Notes: generated by a model from the letters alone, not told the origin. Numbered from the stretch's first letter, positions 10,195-20,864 are shown. The stretch is 64,000 bases of DNA from Acanthosepion esculentum (GCA_964036315.1 OZ038496.1:13054883-13118882), one strand, 5' to 3'. Translations and numbers: made by a program.

Positions 10195-10335
10195 TTATTC
10201 ATTAAATAGTATATTTATTTATTTCCATCAATGACAGCTTCCCTCAGAGTAACACAGGATCGAACCCCGTCGGAGAGCGCATATTTTTCTGATAAGATCA
10301 GTCCGGTAGATGGAAATAAATATACTGTTTAATAT
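10195..10335. repeat. Short SINE-like fragment between inverted flanks
   Basis: A B-box-like GGATCGAACCCCGTCGGAGA is enclosed by AGTATATTTATTTATTTCC and its inverted copy GGAAATAAATATACTG. The right flank TAAATATACTGTTTAAT recurs at 47.3 and 48.7 kb. Confidence 0.45.
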
Positions 10336-10344
10336 GTAGAGGGG

Positions 10345-10705
10345 GCGATGGATAAATTGTCATCTAAATTATGCAAAAACGAAAATAACACTGACGTCTC
10401 ATTTTAACAGATATATTTGCCAAAATGACACAAACATATCTTGAAAAGATAGAGTAAATTTATTCAATAAAATCATCATTGGCGTCAACCACGATCTCCA
10501 GGCGAATTCGGAATCTCCTGAAACTCTTTCCTCATCAGAACGACCAAAGAGTGTTTTCCGAGCTGCCGTATCTTCGTAATCACCATTAGACTCATTCAAC
10601 GGTTTCCGAATCCTTTCCACTGTCCTCAGATTGACACCCAAACAATGTTCGTATTGGAGCTTCCGGTGCGAATGCCATGCAGTACAGTATGTCATTTCCA
10701 AATTT
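10345..10705 (-). pseudogene. Transposase deletion derivative (mariner-like, HTH kept, catalytic core lost)
   Basis: Minus-strand codons 1-50 include LGVNLRTVERIRKPLNESNGD, which resembles the helix-turn-helix recognition part of a transposase. They are joined almost directly to the last 25 codons (FRIRLE, VVDANDDFIE and a stop, in another frame). The transposase at 42.5 kb has the same C-terminus and the same downstream sequence ending in GACAATTTATCCAT. The DDE/D catalytic region is entirely gone. The terminal GATGGATAAATTGTC also occurs at 42.9 and 52.84 kb. Confidence 0.65.
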
Positions 10706-11040
10706 ATGGCGTAGTGATTGGCGTCATGGTGCTCTTTTCCTCACAGACGGTGCCCAACTGATCTTACTATACTGTGCAGTCGACAAAATAAAAAACAAAT
10801 AATGCGCATGCGCGAAATTAAAAGTACAAAATGGCGGCAATTTTATATATATATATATATATAATTTAAACGAAAAGAGCTGTCTATTTAATACTTCATC
10901 GTATTTTTCCGATTTTCAGATATGGTATTTAACATCCGTATCAAATTGTGGATAAACTTTCCAACGTAAATGATTTTGTTCTGTCTTAATATTTTTTTTC
11001 TGTATTTTCGAACATCTCGGTTATTTTTTCTTGTTTTATG
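10705..11040. other. No gene; short (AT)n at 10846-10862
   Basis: AT-rich spacer with a short AT array. No supported coding sequence. Confidence 0.4.
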
Positions 11041-11425
11041 TACCCTGACTCTTCAGGACGTTGGCTATAATGGCTCTTCACAAAGGGGAGGAAACTGTGA
11101 AGGTGCCATGATCGCTAACGCCCCGAAGGGAACCAAATGTACTGCAGCCATAGCAGAAGTACTGTGTCTAGGGAAAGATAGCCTGACGAAGGCCATCCCT
11201 CTTTAAGATGGTTTTGAATTTAGATTTTTCTTTCTCCCTGTCACCTCATGTATAGACAGCCCAGTCAGCTATGCTATTTAACCCATGGTCAGGGGTTGAA
11301 AGAAACAGATTTCTTCCCAAAGATATTTGTGCGAAAATGAATGTGAAGAACACGATCGAAATTCGAACTCAACCCCCCGATTTCTTTTTCTGAATCTCGA
11401 ATCCTTATACCACCCTCTGGCATGA
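11041..11425 (-). mobile_element. LINE 3' scrap plus SINE-2 copy
   Basis: CTTCAGGACGTTGGCTATAATG is the reverse complement of the RTE-like LINE end found at 18.6 and 41.0 kb. From about 11125 a minus-strand SINE-2 follows, with the head ending near 11425 (complement of GAGTTCGAATTTCGATC). The joining of the same two pieces at 41.04-41.40 kb suggests SINE-2 shares its 3' end with, or inserts next to, this LINE. Confidence 0.55.
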
Positions 11426-11429
11426 TTAT

Positions 11430-12220
11430 TCTATTTCGAATGGTATTCTTATCACAGGACGAAGTAAGTAAATTGTCGTTTTTTTTTTTGTTTTGTTTTT
11501 GTTTTTTTTCTTCCGAAAAAAAATAGGATTTCTGATGATGGAGGAACGCTTATCCGGGGGCTACTTCGAAAGGCAGACACCAATTTTGGCTTGAAAATAA
11601 ATCAATCTAACAGCAAGAATCAACTGTATTTTTTTAAAACATCAAATGCCCTTGATCTTCTGCATCAGACACTGATTCTAGTTTAATCAAGCACATTGTA
11701 AGAACGCTGATTGATCAATGATTATTTTTCGTACAAAGATCAAACTTCCGGGGAAAATTCGTCTTCCTCAAGTGAAGTAGATATAACGACTTACAAAGCG
11801 AGACTACAATCTTTAGAGCTTTGCTCTCAGCGTTTATAGTCAATGAATTGCAACAATAAATGCCTCGTGAACAAAACAGTTGCAGAGATATTAATGCATA
11901 AAAGTAATTCTTGCCAGACGAATGGAAGGACGGTTTTTTTAGACTTTTACCTCGAAAGAATAAAACAATTTCTGTCTGCACAACGCAGAAAACACAACTT
12001 CTCGTGCCATTACCAAAATTAAGCAGGGTCTAACTCAATCGGTACTTAGGGGATTGCTTGAGTAAACCGGTTACTGTAAGCGACCTCCTACAATCTGAAA
12101 TAAGTTTCGACTTGAATTACCCAACACAGTGTTGATAGTCCGTAAAAAAGAACGGAACAATAAATCAATTTGAACACGAATACATCCACCCAACAATTTT
12201 AATGGAAGACAATTTTTTTA
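11430..12220. other. No gene recognised
   Basis: T-run near 11480-11520 and otherwise unremarkable. The minus-strand ORF at 11715-11981 has no recognisable motif. Confidence 0.4.
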
Positions 12221-12224
12221 ATTC

Positions 12225-12765
12225 TTTCACACCAAGCAAGGCAATAAAGCCACTAAGACGCAAAGGGTTGCTGAGTGTTAGAGAATATGAGAAGAATATA
12301 CTATTAAGGCGAGAAGACAATAAAAGAAGAGAGAGAATATAACGATTGACATTGCATTTAAATCTTTAACATCAAAGTGGACAGGAAAGCAAGAAGAGAG
12401 TTCCACAAGCGAGAAGTGCGATAGAAGAAACAGCATAAACCGTATATCTAGCCAACTGAAATGTAATACGCTGAGGCCTAGTCAATCGAGTACTGCACTT
12501 AAATTCATAAAGTCTAGGTATCATAGAGGAAAGTTCTTCAGAAAAATTACCATGAAAATATTTATAGAAACGGCACAGAGAAGCTACGTTACGGCGGTAG
12601 GAAAGTGACTGAAGCCGAGATGCCAGGTCAGGTCATTACCATTGCAGATTCTTCTTTGGATTTTATCAAGAATCTCTAAATGTATAGCAGCAGTACAAAA
12701 CCAGGAGAATTTAAACACATCAACTGCGTTTAAACAAGCCAGACTTGTAAATTTCTTGAACTTAT
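12225..12765 (-). pseudogene. LINE-C fragment, diverged
   Basis: The minus strand matches the LINE-C end (CCTTGCTTGGTGTGAAAG) and the coding landmarks for GTTCC-CTCTTCTTGCTTT, CGTAACGTAGC and TTTGTACTGCTGCTATACA, in the same order as the copies at 3.4 and 50.3 kb. Many substitutions and stops show it is old. Confidence 0.65.
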
Positions 12766-12954
12766 TCTATTAGATTGTGAAAAAAAAGTCCTTTCCTGTG
12801 TGATTGATTTCTTTTTTACGGCTTATCAACCCCTTGGTGTGTTTGTTAAAATCTGAAATATATTTTGGATTGTAATTAAAATTCTATTTTTTTTCTTTGC
12901 GAGTGGATATTGCATTAAAAGTTTTGGGAATAAAACTGCTTTTCCCAGATAAAA

Positions 12955-13110
12955 TTTTTAATATTTAATCCACAGCTGGAGGGAGCAGAGATGAACGCTT
13001 TCCTTTTCTCATTGGTATTTTCGTGTAAGTGAATGTAATGAACCTGACTGGAATTCGAACACAGCTCTCCTCATTCCTAGCCACTATCATTGGTACCACC
13101 TGCATATCTA
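12955..13110 (-). mobile_element. SINE-2 fragment
   Basis: CCTGACTGGAATTCGAACACAGCTCTC is the reverse complement of the SINE-2 B-box region, followed by the shared body. Confidence 0.65.
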
Positions 13111-13970
13111 TTTTCATGAGTTACTCATGCAATACATGATCTTGCATTATCGTTTAAACAAACAACACACCATTATGATTAAAAAATGGTGGGCAATTTT
13201 TCTGCATTTTCTTCACAGTTCTTCAATTGGCAAAAACACTTACCCTATTTTGTTTAGCTTGATCGCTTCATAATAGTTGACACTTCTCATATCCCACTGA
13301 ACACAAAACATTACTTTTTCCACTTGTAGACCTGGTTTCAGAGGGTACTAACAACGGTAGTTTTCTTTGGATATGATTATAGAAACCCCCTTTTCATTTC
13401 TGCGATTTGATTTTTATCTCGGAATGGTTCGGTAGCAATCTAAAATGAAAAGTAGAAGGCAACATTTTGATTAAGTCGAGGAGCAGGCAGATGATGAGTT
13501 GCCCAATAACCAAATGTCAACATGTCTCCGAGATCATGAAGGTGTTTTTCTTTATCGAAGTGATACTTGTGTTGAAATATTAATCGTGAATTCTCCTGCA
13601 TTTTGCTTAGGACTCAACTACGGTTTTCAGAAGTTTAATATTGACAAAGAATGGTCGTTCAGATCGAGGCGAATATTTGAGAGAAAAATCGCCCGATTAA
13701 ATAAAATTAAAATCGAGTGCATGTCGGGATACTTAAAGCTTCAATTGCTTAGACGGAACGAATAATTCGTAACACTTCCATTCCTGAAGAGCCTTTTTTG
13801 AATTCTTGTATTATTGTCAATACAGAATTTATCTAAGAAAAAGACATTAGAACGTAAATATAAATTATCTTATTACCGTAAGTATTGAAAAACTACCCCC
13901 AACGGTTGATGTAAAAGCTGTGACAGGAATTTCATTCCTTCCTAACTGTATAGTCTACGTTTAATGAAAA
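13110..13970. other. No gene recognised
   Basis: The plus-strand ORF at 13499-13765 (88 codons) has no domain I recognise, no start context and no neighbours that support it. I regard it as chance. Confidence 0.4.
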
Positions 13971-13974
13971 ATGA

Positions 13975-14275
13975 CTGGCCAGTGCACATTTGACCAATCT
14001 AATTAGCCAGTCAATGTTTGGGTAATCTGATTGGTCAGACATTGTTTAGCCATTCTGATTGGCCAGCCAATGTTTGACCATTCTAATAGGCCAGCTATTG
14101 TTTATCTATTCTGATTGGCCAGCCATTGTTTATCCATTCTAATAGGTCAGCTATTGTTTATCCATCCTGATTGGCCAGCCATCGTTTGACCATTCTAATA
14201 GGCCAGCTATTGTTTATCAATTCTGATTGGCCAGCAAATTTTTGCCCTTTCCGATTGGCCAGCAAATGTAGAAAG
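13975..14275. repeat. CCAAT-box minisatellite (27-28-bp unit, alternating dimer)
   Basis: Units of the form CATTCTGATTGGCCAGC alternate with CATTCTAATAGGCCAGC, linked by ATTGTTTATC or TTTGACC. About ten units are present. Every second unit holds an intact ATTGGCCAG, the inverted CCAAT box bound by NF-Y in animals. Confidence 0.85.
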
Positions 14276-14439
14276 CTCAAACATCCCGTAAAACTTGGTA
14301 TTCCTGAATAGAAAGTTATATATTTACTTACAGATATAATCGCCAATGATTTCATGTGTATGTCTATATTTTATAGAGTTTTACGAATGTAGACTTAATA
14401 AGTGTTATTGCTGTCAAAGCAAACGAATATGGAAATGAA

Positions 14440-14660
14440 ATGGTTAATCAACGTTATTTATAAAATATAAATTGTTAGGACTGTTTTCCATATCTTTATT
14501 GTCATATTCACGACGTTTCCGCTGTTTTACGCTACGGACTTCTTCAGGTGACATACGTTGGAATTTCCGACAGTACCCTTTATTTAATCAGAGTGGGGGT
14601 AGATTGTTCTAGTTCAACGTGCCATGTTTCTTTGGGTGTCTCAGTTTCAGCTAATTCCCT
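14440..14660 (-). repeat. Repeat A copy, diverged
   Basis: The minus strand has CACCTGAAGAAGTCCGTAGC and GGAAACGTCGTGAATATG, with the GATATGGAAAACAGTCC tail. The stem no longer pairs well. Confidence 0.55.
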
Positions 14661-15035
14661 TTAGTAACTCAACCCTCTATGGACACATGTCCAAAGGATA
14701 AATGAGTTTTTGGAAGTAATCTGTTTACTTGACACAAAGAGTTGGGAGTTCCATACCTGGCCAGAGCAGAAGTGAACAAAAACTCCGATCGAAAGAGATT
14801 CCGACCTTCCCTATTGGTATATTCCACCATCATCCATAAGCTATATCTAGTGTTCTAAGAAACAGAACTCAATATAAACCCTTCAAAAAACAGAATCTTT
14901 GATCTGGAATTGGAATGAAATCATTGATGGCTATAATTTAAATAGATCAAGCTATAACAAATTTAGTATACGAAGATGAGGAAGTTGGACATAGAATAGG
15001 CTGAATTAGGGGTAGTTTCATTCAACACCGTGTAG
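14660..15035. other. No gene recognised
   Basis: The left part resembles sequence that flanks other repeat A copies (GTTGGGAGTTCCATACCTGG, compare 27.73 and 46.55 kb). The rest is unremarkable. Confidence 0.4.
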
Positions 15036-15712
15036 AATAACAACACTTACCGGCGTAAGGGGCATGTAAAGTTACAGTCAACGGATACGGCTCTGAGGCG
15101 GACAAGGTAACTTCGTATTGGTTCATCTCTAGACATGTAGGCAAAAGCAAGGCGATGTACAATAGGAGAGGACCTCTGGGTGACCAACGCTTCTACCATG
15201 TCAAGTAGCTGATCTGGATCAGTGGTGAAGAAGTCAGGGTGTGTGTTTATTATGGAGTTTTGCACAGTCTCATCAGCACAATTATATAAGTGAATATTAG
15301 CTTGGGAGCTTGGCATATTTGTCATCTTGGTAAAGACATCCCAGTCAATTCGAAACTTCCTGAATTGCTGTGGTGTCATCTCGAGATTGAGATGAGGAGG
15401 CTTGGCTGCTAGTGCCTGAATGCGGGTCTTCTGGCTAGTGGTTTCCTTAGCCTGCTTGATGATGCAAAGGGCTTCTCCCATTAATATGACTCCTAGCTCC
15501 TTCAGCATAGATCGATCCAGCATTTGAAGGCTCTCAATTGTCAGCTTCTCGTCCGCAAACCTTGTTGCCTGAGTGGGGGTATTTCTGTTTAAATACCAGC
15601 TTGATTCCAGTCAGTTTGCAGGGTTTGTATTGAGTTACAACCTGCTTTATTTTTGTCTGCCAGCTGGACGCTAGCTGGGATCCTTACGCCGGTAAGTGTT
15701 GTTAGTCTACAA
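15030..15712 (-). mobile_element. Unclassified element with 29-bp inverted ends around a gag-like ORF
   Basis: TGTAGAATAACAACACTTACC at the left returns inverted at the right (GGTAAGTGTTGTTAGTCTAC). The shared inner part is CGGCGTAAGG. Each end, read outward, contains CGCCGGTAAGTG, a good match to a 5' splice site. The ORF fills most of the interior on the minus strand. It could be a DNA transposon that captured a gag exon, or a fold-back. Confidence 0.5.
15047..15523 (-). pseudogene. Gag-like protein fragment (Ty3/gypsy type?)
   Basis: A 158-codon open frame starts at an ATG (15523) and ends at the left inverted repeat. The residues LEMTPQQFRKFRIDWDVFTK, then VQNSIINTHPDFFTT, LLDMVEALVTQRSSP and IRSYLVRLRAVSVDCNF, resemble the alpha-helical N-terminal Gag domain of metazoan Ty3/gypsy elements, where a ..F..RLR....C pattern closes the domain. 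No zinc knuckle, protease or polymerase follows. A leader-like 150 bp precedes it on the minus strand. The family assignment is by pattern memory only. Confidence 0.5.
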
Positions 15713-16190
15713 AACTAAATCTTTAACCTAAAACGTCATGTTCTATTTAAGAACATCGGATCCAGACAATACATATGGTTATCATGCATGGCACCTAAAA
15801 CATCTCTGATCGATGCCTAAAGATGGTTTCAAGCGAATGAAGCGTGTAACTCTTGGTGGGAACCACCCTTCTTCGTGGACTGGCGCTAAGGGAACACAAA
15901 GAATTGCATTGCATAACAGAAACCACATTGCTTGAGGACTTTCAGAAACGCCCACAGCTAAAATCGATACCACATGTTACTCGAATAGAAAATATTATCA
16001 TAGATATTGACCGTGCACACCACTTCAAACAAAAGGTTAGGAAGGAAAACCGCGCCAAGACTGGAATAAACAATAACAATTACTGGCTATGAAAAATTTA
16101 AGCTACTGGAAAAAAGTGTAAGATTCATGAATTTCAAACTACAATGGCACTGGTTACTCCATCAATGAATGCCAAATGTTTGCTTATAAG
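15713..16190. other. No supported gene; 79-codon ORF of unknown origin
   Basis: The plus-strand ORF at 15853-16092 (ending AKTGINNNNYWL) has protein-like composition but no motif I recognise and no flanking signals. It could be a transposon scrap. Confidence 0.35.
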
Positions 16191-16207
16191 GAAACGGCTA
16201 CTATTAC

Positions 16208-16580
16208 CATTACCTGTCTATATCACTGAGATGAGGTACTATGATTACTTGTATTATTTACATTATTCGGAATGTTATCCTCATCTTCATTGCCATAATC
16301 ACAACGTTTCGGCCTCTATATCTCTGAGATGAGGTACTAATATTACTTGCATTATTTACATTATTCAGACTGTTATCCTCATCTCCATTGCCATAATCAC
16401 AACGTTTCGGCCTCTATATATCTCTGAGATGAGGCATTATGATTACTTGCATTATTTGCATTATTCGGACTGCTATCCTCATCTTCATTGCCATAATCAC
16501 AACGTTTCGACCTCTATATCTCTGAGATACGGTATTATGATTACTTGCATTATTTACATTATTCGGACTGCTACATTATC
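16208..16580 (-). repeat. Tandem array of repeat A half-units, about 98 bp, four copies
   Basis: Each unit has TCTCTGAGATGAGGTA, CATTATTCGGACTG, TCCTCATCTTCATTGCCATA and ATCACAACGTTTCGGCCTC. The GAAAC box is kept on the minus strand, but the CTGAAGA box and stem are lost, so only half of repeat A was amplified. Confidence 0.85.
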
Positions 16581-16584
16581 CGGT

Positions 16585-16750
16585 CAACATCAATATACTT
16601 GTTCTTCAATATATTTTATATAGTAATATATAGTATATATACTTTAGTATATATTAAAATTGAAACAGCTAAATATTTTCTTTGCGTTGTAGTAGTTATT
16701 GGTTCAAACCTTGTGATGTCATTTGTGGCTCCGTGTCATTGAAAATTGTA
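16585..16750. repeat. Partial copy of hAT-like MITE interior
   Basis: AATATACTTGTTCTTCAATA through GAAACAGCTAAATATTTTC and TTGTAGTAGTTATTGGTTC is repeated at 16905-17130 inside the neighbouring element, so two copies lie in direct orientation. Confidence 0.6.
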
Positions 16751-16822
16751 GATTGCTGACCCTTGATATATATTTCAAAACTGAATTTTATTGTATGTTC
16801 GTCTTTGTTTAGTTTCTCTACA

Positions 16823-17186
16823 TTAAGGGTCGGCAACCTCTGTATGCCGACTTAGGGTTTTAAAATCATTCAGTGTGCCAACTGCATACGTATTTTTTTT
16901 ACAAATCAAGGTCAATATACTTGTTCTAGAATATATTTTATATAGTAATATATACAATAATATGTAAACCTCATTAATAGAAATAAACTGTTTTAAAAAG
17001 TTTTTTTTTAAGTTTATATTATTAATGGGAGTCCAATGAGTGAGCAGTTTCGAAACAGCTAAATATCTTTGCTTTGTAGTAGTTATTGGTTCGGATTTCG
17101 TGATGTCATTTGCAGCTACATGTCATCGGAAGTTGCTTGGCGTGCCACGTGCGGCACGCATGCCGTGGTTGCCGCCCCCTGCCTTA
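16823..17186. mobile_element. hAT-like MITE
   Basis: AAGGGTCGGCAACCTCTGTA at the left end pairs with the complement of GGTTGCCGCCCCCTGCCTTA at the right. This end type (CAGGGGTCGGCAACC) is typical of non-autonomous hAT elements, and the right subterminal region has the usual CGTGCCACGTGCGGCACGC palindrome. No transposase is present. I could not find a clear 8-bp target duplication. Confidence 0.6.
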
Positions 17187-18180
17187 GACCAGTATTCTTT
17201 AGGCTAATGTCTCTTAGATAAATATTCTGGATATCGTGATCAAATCCGTCACTACTATCGTTGATATCTGAGGGTGCATAAATCTATTTTCTAATTAATT
17301 ATATTTAAAATTCATTTAAAATATTCATATTTAAATTTTTATTTAGATGTTAATATTAAGAAGTAAGTGACTAATTTAATTAAAATTTAGGTTAATGTGA
17401 ACTATTTATTTCAAGAGTTATGTTTAAGATATTAAGAATTCATCCTTAAATATTTTAATGAAAACCAAACCGCGAGGAATGAAATATATTTTCTGTGAGA
17501 TTAAAATTTTGAATATTTTGTTTTGTTGATTTCATTATATTTTTTTTTCTTGATTATTAGAGATTTTAAGAAATCAGCCTGAAGCTTAAACCTGTCTTAT
17601 TCTGTTTGTAATTTTCTAATCACGTCACGTCATCAACAATAATTTTGTAAAGTGTTCTTAGAACTGTCAGAGCCATAAAAGCAGCCATATTGCGTCTCTC
17701 ATTTTTTTTTGCGACATTTTCTCCCAAATCAAGTTGATTAGCTGATTTTTTTTTCTTTCTACTTTTCCATGCTTGACATAGTTTGACTTTAAGTTTCATA
17801 CTTTTAAAAAAATGAAAATAGAATGTTTAATAACGGAATTATTTAACAGCGATTTTCTTTCATAAGAAGTGAAGCGGACGTGTAAATTATTTGCAACATT
17901 TTTTTCTTTTTTTTTTTGCAGCTGTTAAAATCGAAAATCCATGCTCCAATTCTCTTTGAATTCACTTTACTAATTCTTTTAGAGTGTCTACGACCATGCC
18001 TCTCCACAGCTTCTTATCCGCTATAGGTTTTAAAAATATCTGTACTTTACGAACATTCCGAATAGCTCCAACCCACCATCCATATTCGCAAGACCGTTAA
18101 GCAGGTTACTTGATATTTCTCTCTATCGCTCTTACCTTCAGTACGTTTCGTGAGTTCTAAATTTACCAAATTCATTATAT
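17187..18180. other. No gene; AT-rich unique sequence
   Basis: AT-rich with homopolymer T runs. No ORF with recognisable content. Confidence 0.5.
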
Positions 18181-18615
18181 ATCCAAGAAATATCCAGTCT
18201 TTTTCTAATTCTGGGTGAAAGTGCCGTTTGCGTTTCCATTTTCCTTAAAACTTCCATATTGTTAACATGTTCCGTCCATGGCATTCTCAAAATTCTTCTG
18301 TGGAATAACTTCTTGCCTCAAGTCTCTTCTTCATCTGTAAGGAAATTATCCAGTATTCACTGCCGTCTGCCATAACATAAGGAAAAGGCAAATGAAATTT
18401 CTGGAACACGTACTGAGAAAGAAGGGCTTGGAGAATCAGATACGGGATGAATAGAGGGAAAACGAGACAGGGGCAAGCAGCGTGTGACATATGTGGCGGG
18501 CTTGGACAGGTGGATGGCGATCTAGGGAAATTAGCAAAAACACAAAACCTGTTGAGAGCCACAAGGCATAACGGGAAGTGGAGGGCCATGATCGCCTACG
18601 TCCTGAAAGGACACT
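18180..18615 (+). pseudogene. RTE-like LINE C-terminus with internal inversion
   Basis: The left part (18180-18340) reads on the minus strand as KKRLEA..., a WTEH motif and a run equivalent to MRMPWTEHVNN. The right part (18390-18610) reads on the plus strand as RKRQMKFLEHVLRKKGLEN followed by the 3' end GGGCCATGATCGCCTACGTC. In the intact protein the first block directly precedes the second, so the 5' portion is inverted relative to the 3' portion. Several stops make it dead. Confidence 0.7.
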
Positions 18616-19423
18616 GCACATAGGAAGAAAGAAGATTCATTGCCGTATTGGAAAACTTTTTAATCTTTTAAAGTTCTGTATTAATTTCCGAATTTTAGAT
18701 GACATTATTGTTAAGTAAAAACTATATTTACTAATCATAAAAGGAATAGCTTAGTACGAATCATCAAACACAAAAGAATTTTGAAATTTTTACTATGTAT
18801 ACTGTGTATAAACGTGTCGATTTTTGTAAGTACGGGCGGGGGTGCACGACATTATTGGAAAATAAGAGCGAAAACTATAGTAAATTTAAAGCAAAGGTTT
18901 CTAAAATTCATTAAAACGGAGAATATTTTCCTAAATTTTTAAGGACAAAAAATTATATAAAAATACCCTCATGTCATTTTCTTTCAGTTAACATTACATA
19001 CGTCATCACGCCGTCAGCACATCAACACAGATACTGTCAGGTTAAAAATGCATTTCCGCGATAGTTTAAGCTTAAAGTAAATAATATTTGTATCGAATCA
19101 GATTAATTATTCTTTAAATCATATAATATTCTTCAAATTAAGTCAAAGAAAAGTATATTTTATTTTTGTAAGACTTTTTTTAATAAAGGCAATTAAATTG
19201 CGATGAAACACGACTAAAAAAGGGCGCTAATCAACTATTTTAGTAAAAAAACTCATTCCAGTCAATTTAACTTTAAGTTTTTGAAATATAACAAAGTATT
19301 TTGCTTATTGGAAATATTAAATTTAATCTATTAGCTTGAAATTAAAACTAAAATAATATCTTCAAGAAAGATTTTCTTTTTAAATTTATTTTAAAACATA
19401 GGTATTGCGGTTTGTAGAGACCC

Positions 19424-19425
<2 letters not shown>
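18616..19425. other. No gene; AT-rich unique sequence
   Basis: Nothing recognisable on either strand. Confidence 0.5.

Positions 19426-19426
<1 letters not shown>

Positions 19427-19470
<44 letters not shown>
19427..19470. repeat. (AT)n microsatellite
   Basis: Pure alternating AT. Confidence 0.95.
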
Positions 19471-19474
<4 letters not shown>

Positions 19475-19559
19475 GTGTATTTGGGCAGTAATCCCTCTTT
19501 TATACAGGTTTCATTAAATACGACTGGTAAGTTACTGTGGTTTAATTTGCTATTTCATT

Positions 19560-19720
19560 TTTCTTCTGTTCTTGTAATTTTCTTCTTTAATGGACATAAA
19601 TTATGTCGAAATTTTCCAAATGATTTTTATGTCCGAGAGCTTTCGGCTATACATTTAGCCATTATCAAGGATGATTTATTTTTACTTATGTATGGATTAT
19701 TATGTATGCATCTAGAATCT
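19560..19720 (-). mobile_element. PLE-1 terminal sequence, inverted relative to the ORF downstream
   Basis: GAGAGCTTTCGGCTATACATTTAGCC and ATTATCAAGGATGA match 54727-54770. At 54.7 kb the motif lies 3' of the PLE-1 ORF in sense orientation; here it lies 5' of the ORF and reversed. Such inverted 5' extensions are a known feature of Penelope-like elements. Confidence 0.55.
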
Positions 19721-19929
19721 AGTAGCAATATATTCACTACTTTGTTATATAAAAACCCACAAGAAAAAACTCTTGCCTTCTTTATTTGACTAGTCAGTGA
19801 CCTCTCAGATATAAAATAGGTAATATAAAATAATTACTCATGAGAGCGCACGAGAATTCATTCTCCCGTCCGCTTTTCGTTAATAACGGTTTTCTAAATC
19901 ATCTTATAGATCACCATATTAGACTTTTT

Positions 19930-20770
19930 TCTTTCTAAGGTAACCAGCAGAAAAACAGTAACATTTTTTACAAATATTAAATACACTGTATTTGTAAGGA
20001 GTATGAATCTTCCCTTAGAAACATTATAAAGAAATATACAACTCCAGTCAACAAAAACCAGAACATTAAATTATTTACTAGAAAAAAAATTGAAACTTCT
20101 AACCACATCGTCAACAGCAATAACTCACCTGCAAGATCCAAATTACGGAGAACCAATATTATTTACGAATTCACATGCCCCTTAAGGAGCTATGTTACTG
20201 ACCAATACAAATTCGTAAATAAATATATTGGATATACTACATGTTCAACAAGAATACTTATTTATCTCTCTGGCCATAGCTTAATTAGGTCCCATTTAAA
20301 TACACATGGAGACCTACCAAACTCCATACTCGTTGATAATACAAATATAATAGCTTCATCCACATGTAATAAAGTGTTATTGTCCAATATCCTCGCACCA
20401 CGGAATGGTCCAAGGTAGAACCAAGAAAGAACACCACGAACACAAGAGTAGTAAATAACAAAGATATATTGCAACAGAAATCTAATACAAGAAGTTGAAG
20501 GTGTTAGTATTAACTGTCAGTCTGGTTTAGAGTGAACTAATATGTCTTGACTCGTTAGGTCTCAACTCATTCCTCTTCTCTCTCTCAGAGAGCCGCAGTA
20601 TTTATAGAGTCAGAAAGAGTCCATTCTCGTTATAGGTAAATTCCCATAACATAAAGAATAATAAATAATGGAAGCATTACTAATAAAAAAGAAAAAGCCA
20701 ATACTTAATAATATCAACTATGAACACGGCCACGATGCGCTGACCGTGTTTGGAAGATAAAACATTCCTA
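19930..20770 (+). pseudogene. PLE-1: Penelope-like element GIY-YIG endonuclease region, split by an LTR
   Basis: Coding that ends a Penelope-like protein: ARSKLRRTNIIYEFTCPL, a GIY-YIG core with KYIGYTT followed by an arginine, SGHSLIRSHLNTHG and ASSTCNK. The reading is interrupted at 20375 by a 277-bp solo LTR and resumes in the same frame at 20657 with IMEALL and LNNINYEHGHDALTVFGR. The GIY-YIG domain acts as the nicking endonuclease in these retroelements. The reverse transcriptase part is absent. Two stops remain at the LTR junction, so the copy is dead. A close relative is at 54.8-55.1 kb. Confidence 0.75.
20375..20651. mobile_element. Solo LTR inserted in PLE-1
   Basis: The element begins TGTTAT and ends ATAACA (TG...CA with a 6-bp inverted end), and is flanked on both sides by the 5-bp duplication TAAAG. 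A TATA-like TATTTATAG lies at 20599-20607. Removing it and one TAAAG restores the PLE reading frame at exactly the length of the sister copy. No internal retrotransposon sequence remains, as expected after recombination between LTRs. Superfamily unknown. Confidence 0.85.
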
Positions 20771-20864
20771 TAACAATAGATATATACATAAAACACCTTA
20801 AAAAACCTCTAATATCCTCATTATTTCATCCACACTAAAAGAAAGTCATCTTTCTTTCCTTTTA

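Noticed and set aside
13499..13765. 88-codon ORF, possible small gene
   Set aside because: No motif, splice sites, neighbours or repeat family support it; expected by chance in AT-moderate DNA of this length.
13975..14275. CRISPR-like array
   Set aside because: Units are contiguous without unique spacers; it is a eukaryotic minisatellite.
15853..16092. 79-codon plus-strand ORF as a gene
   Set aside because: Protein-like composition but no family, no splice context and no supporting copy in the window.
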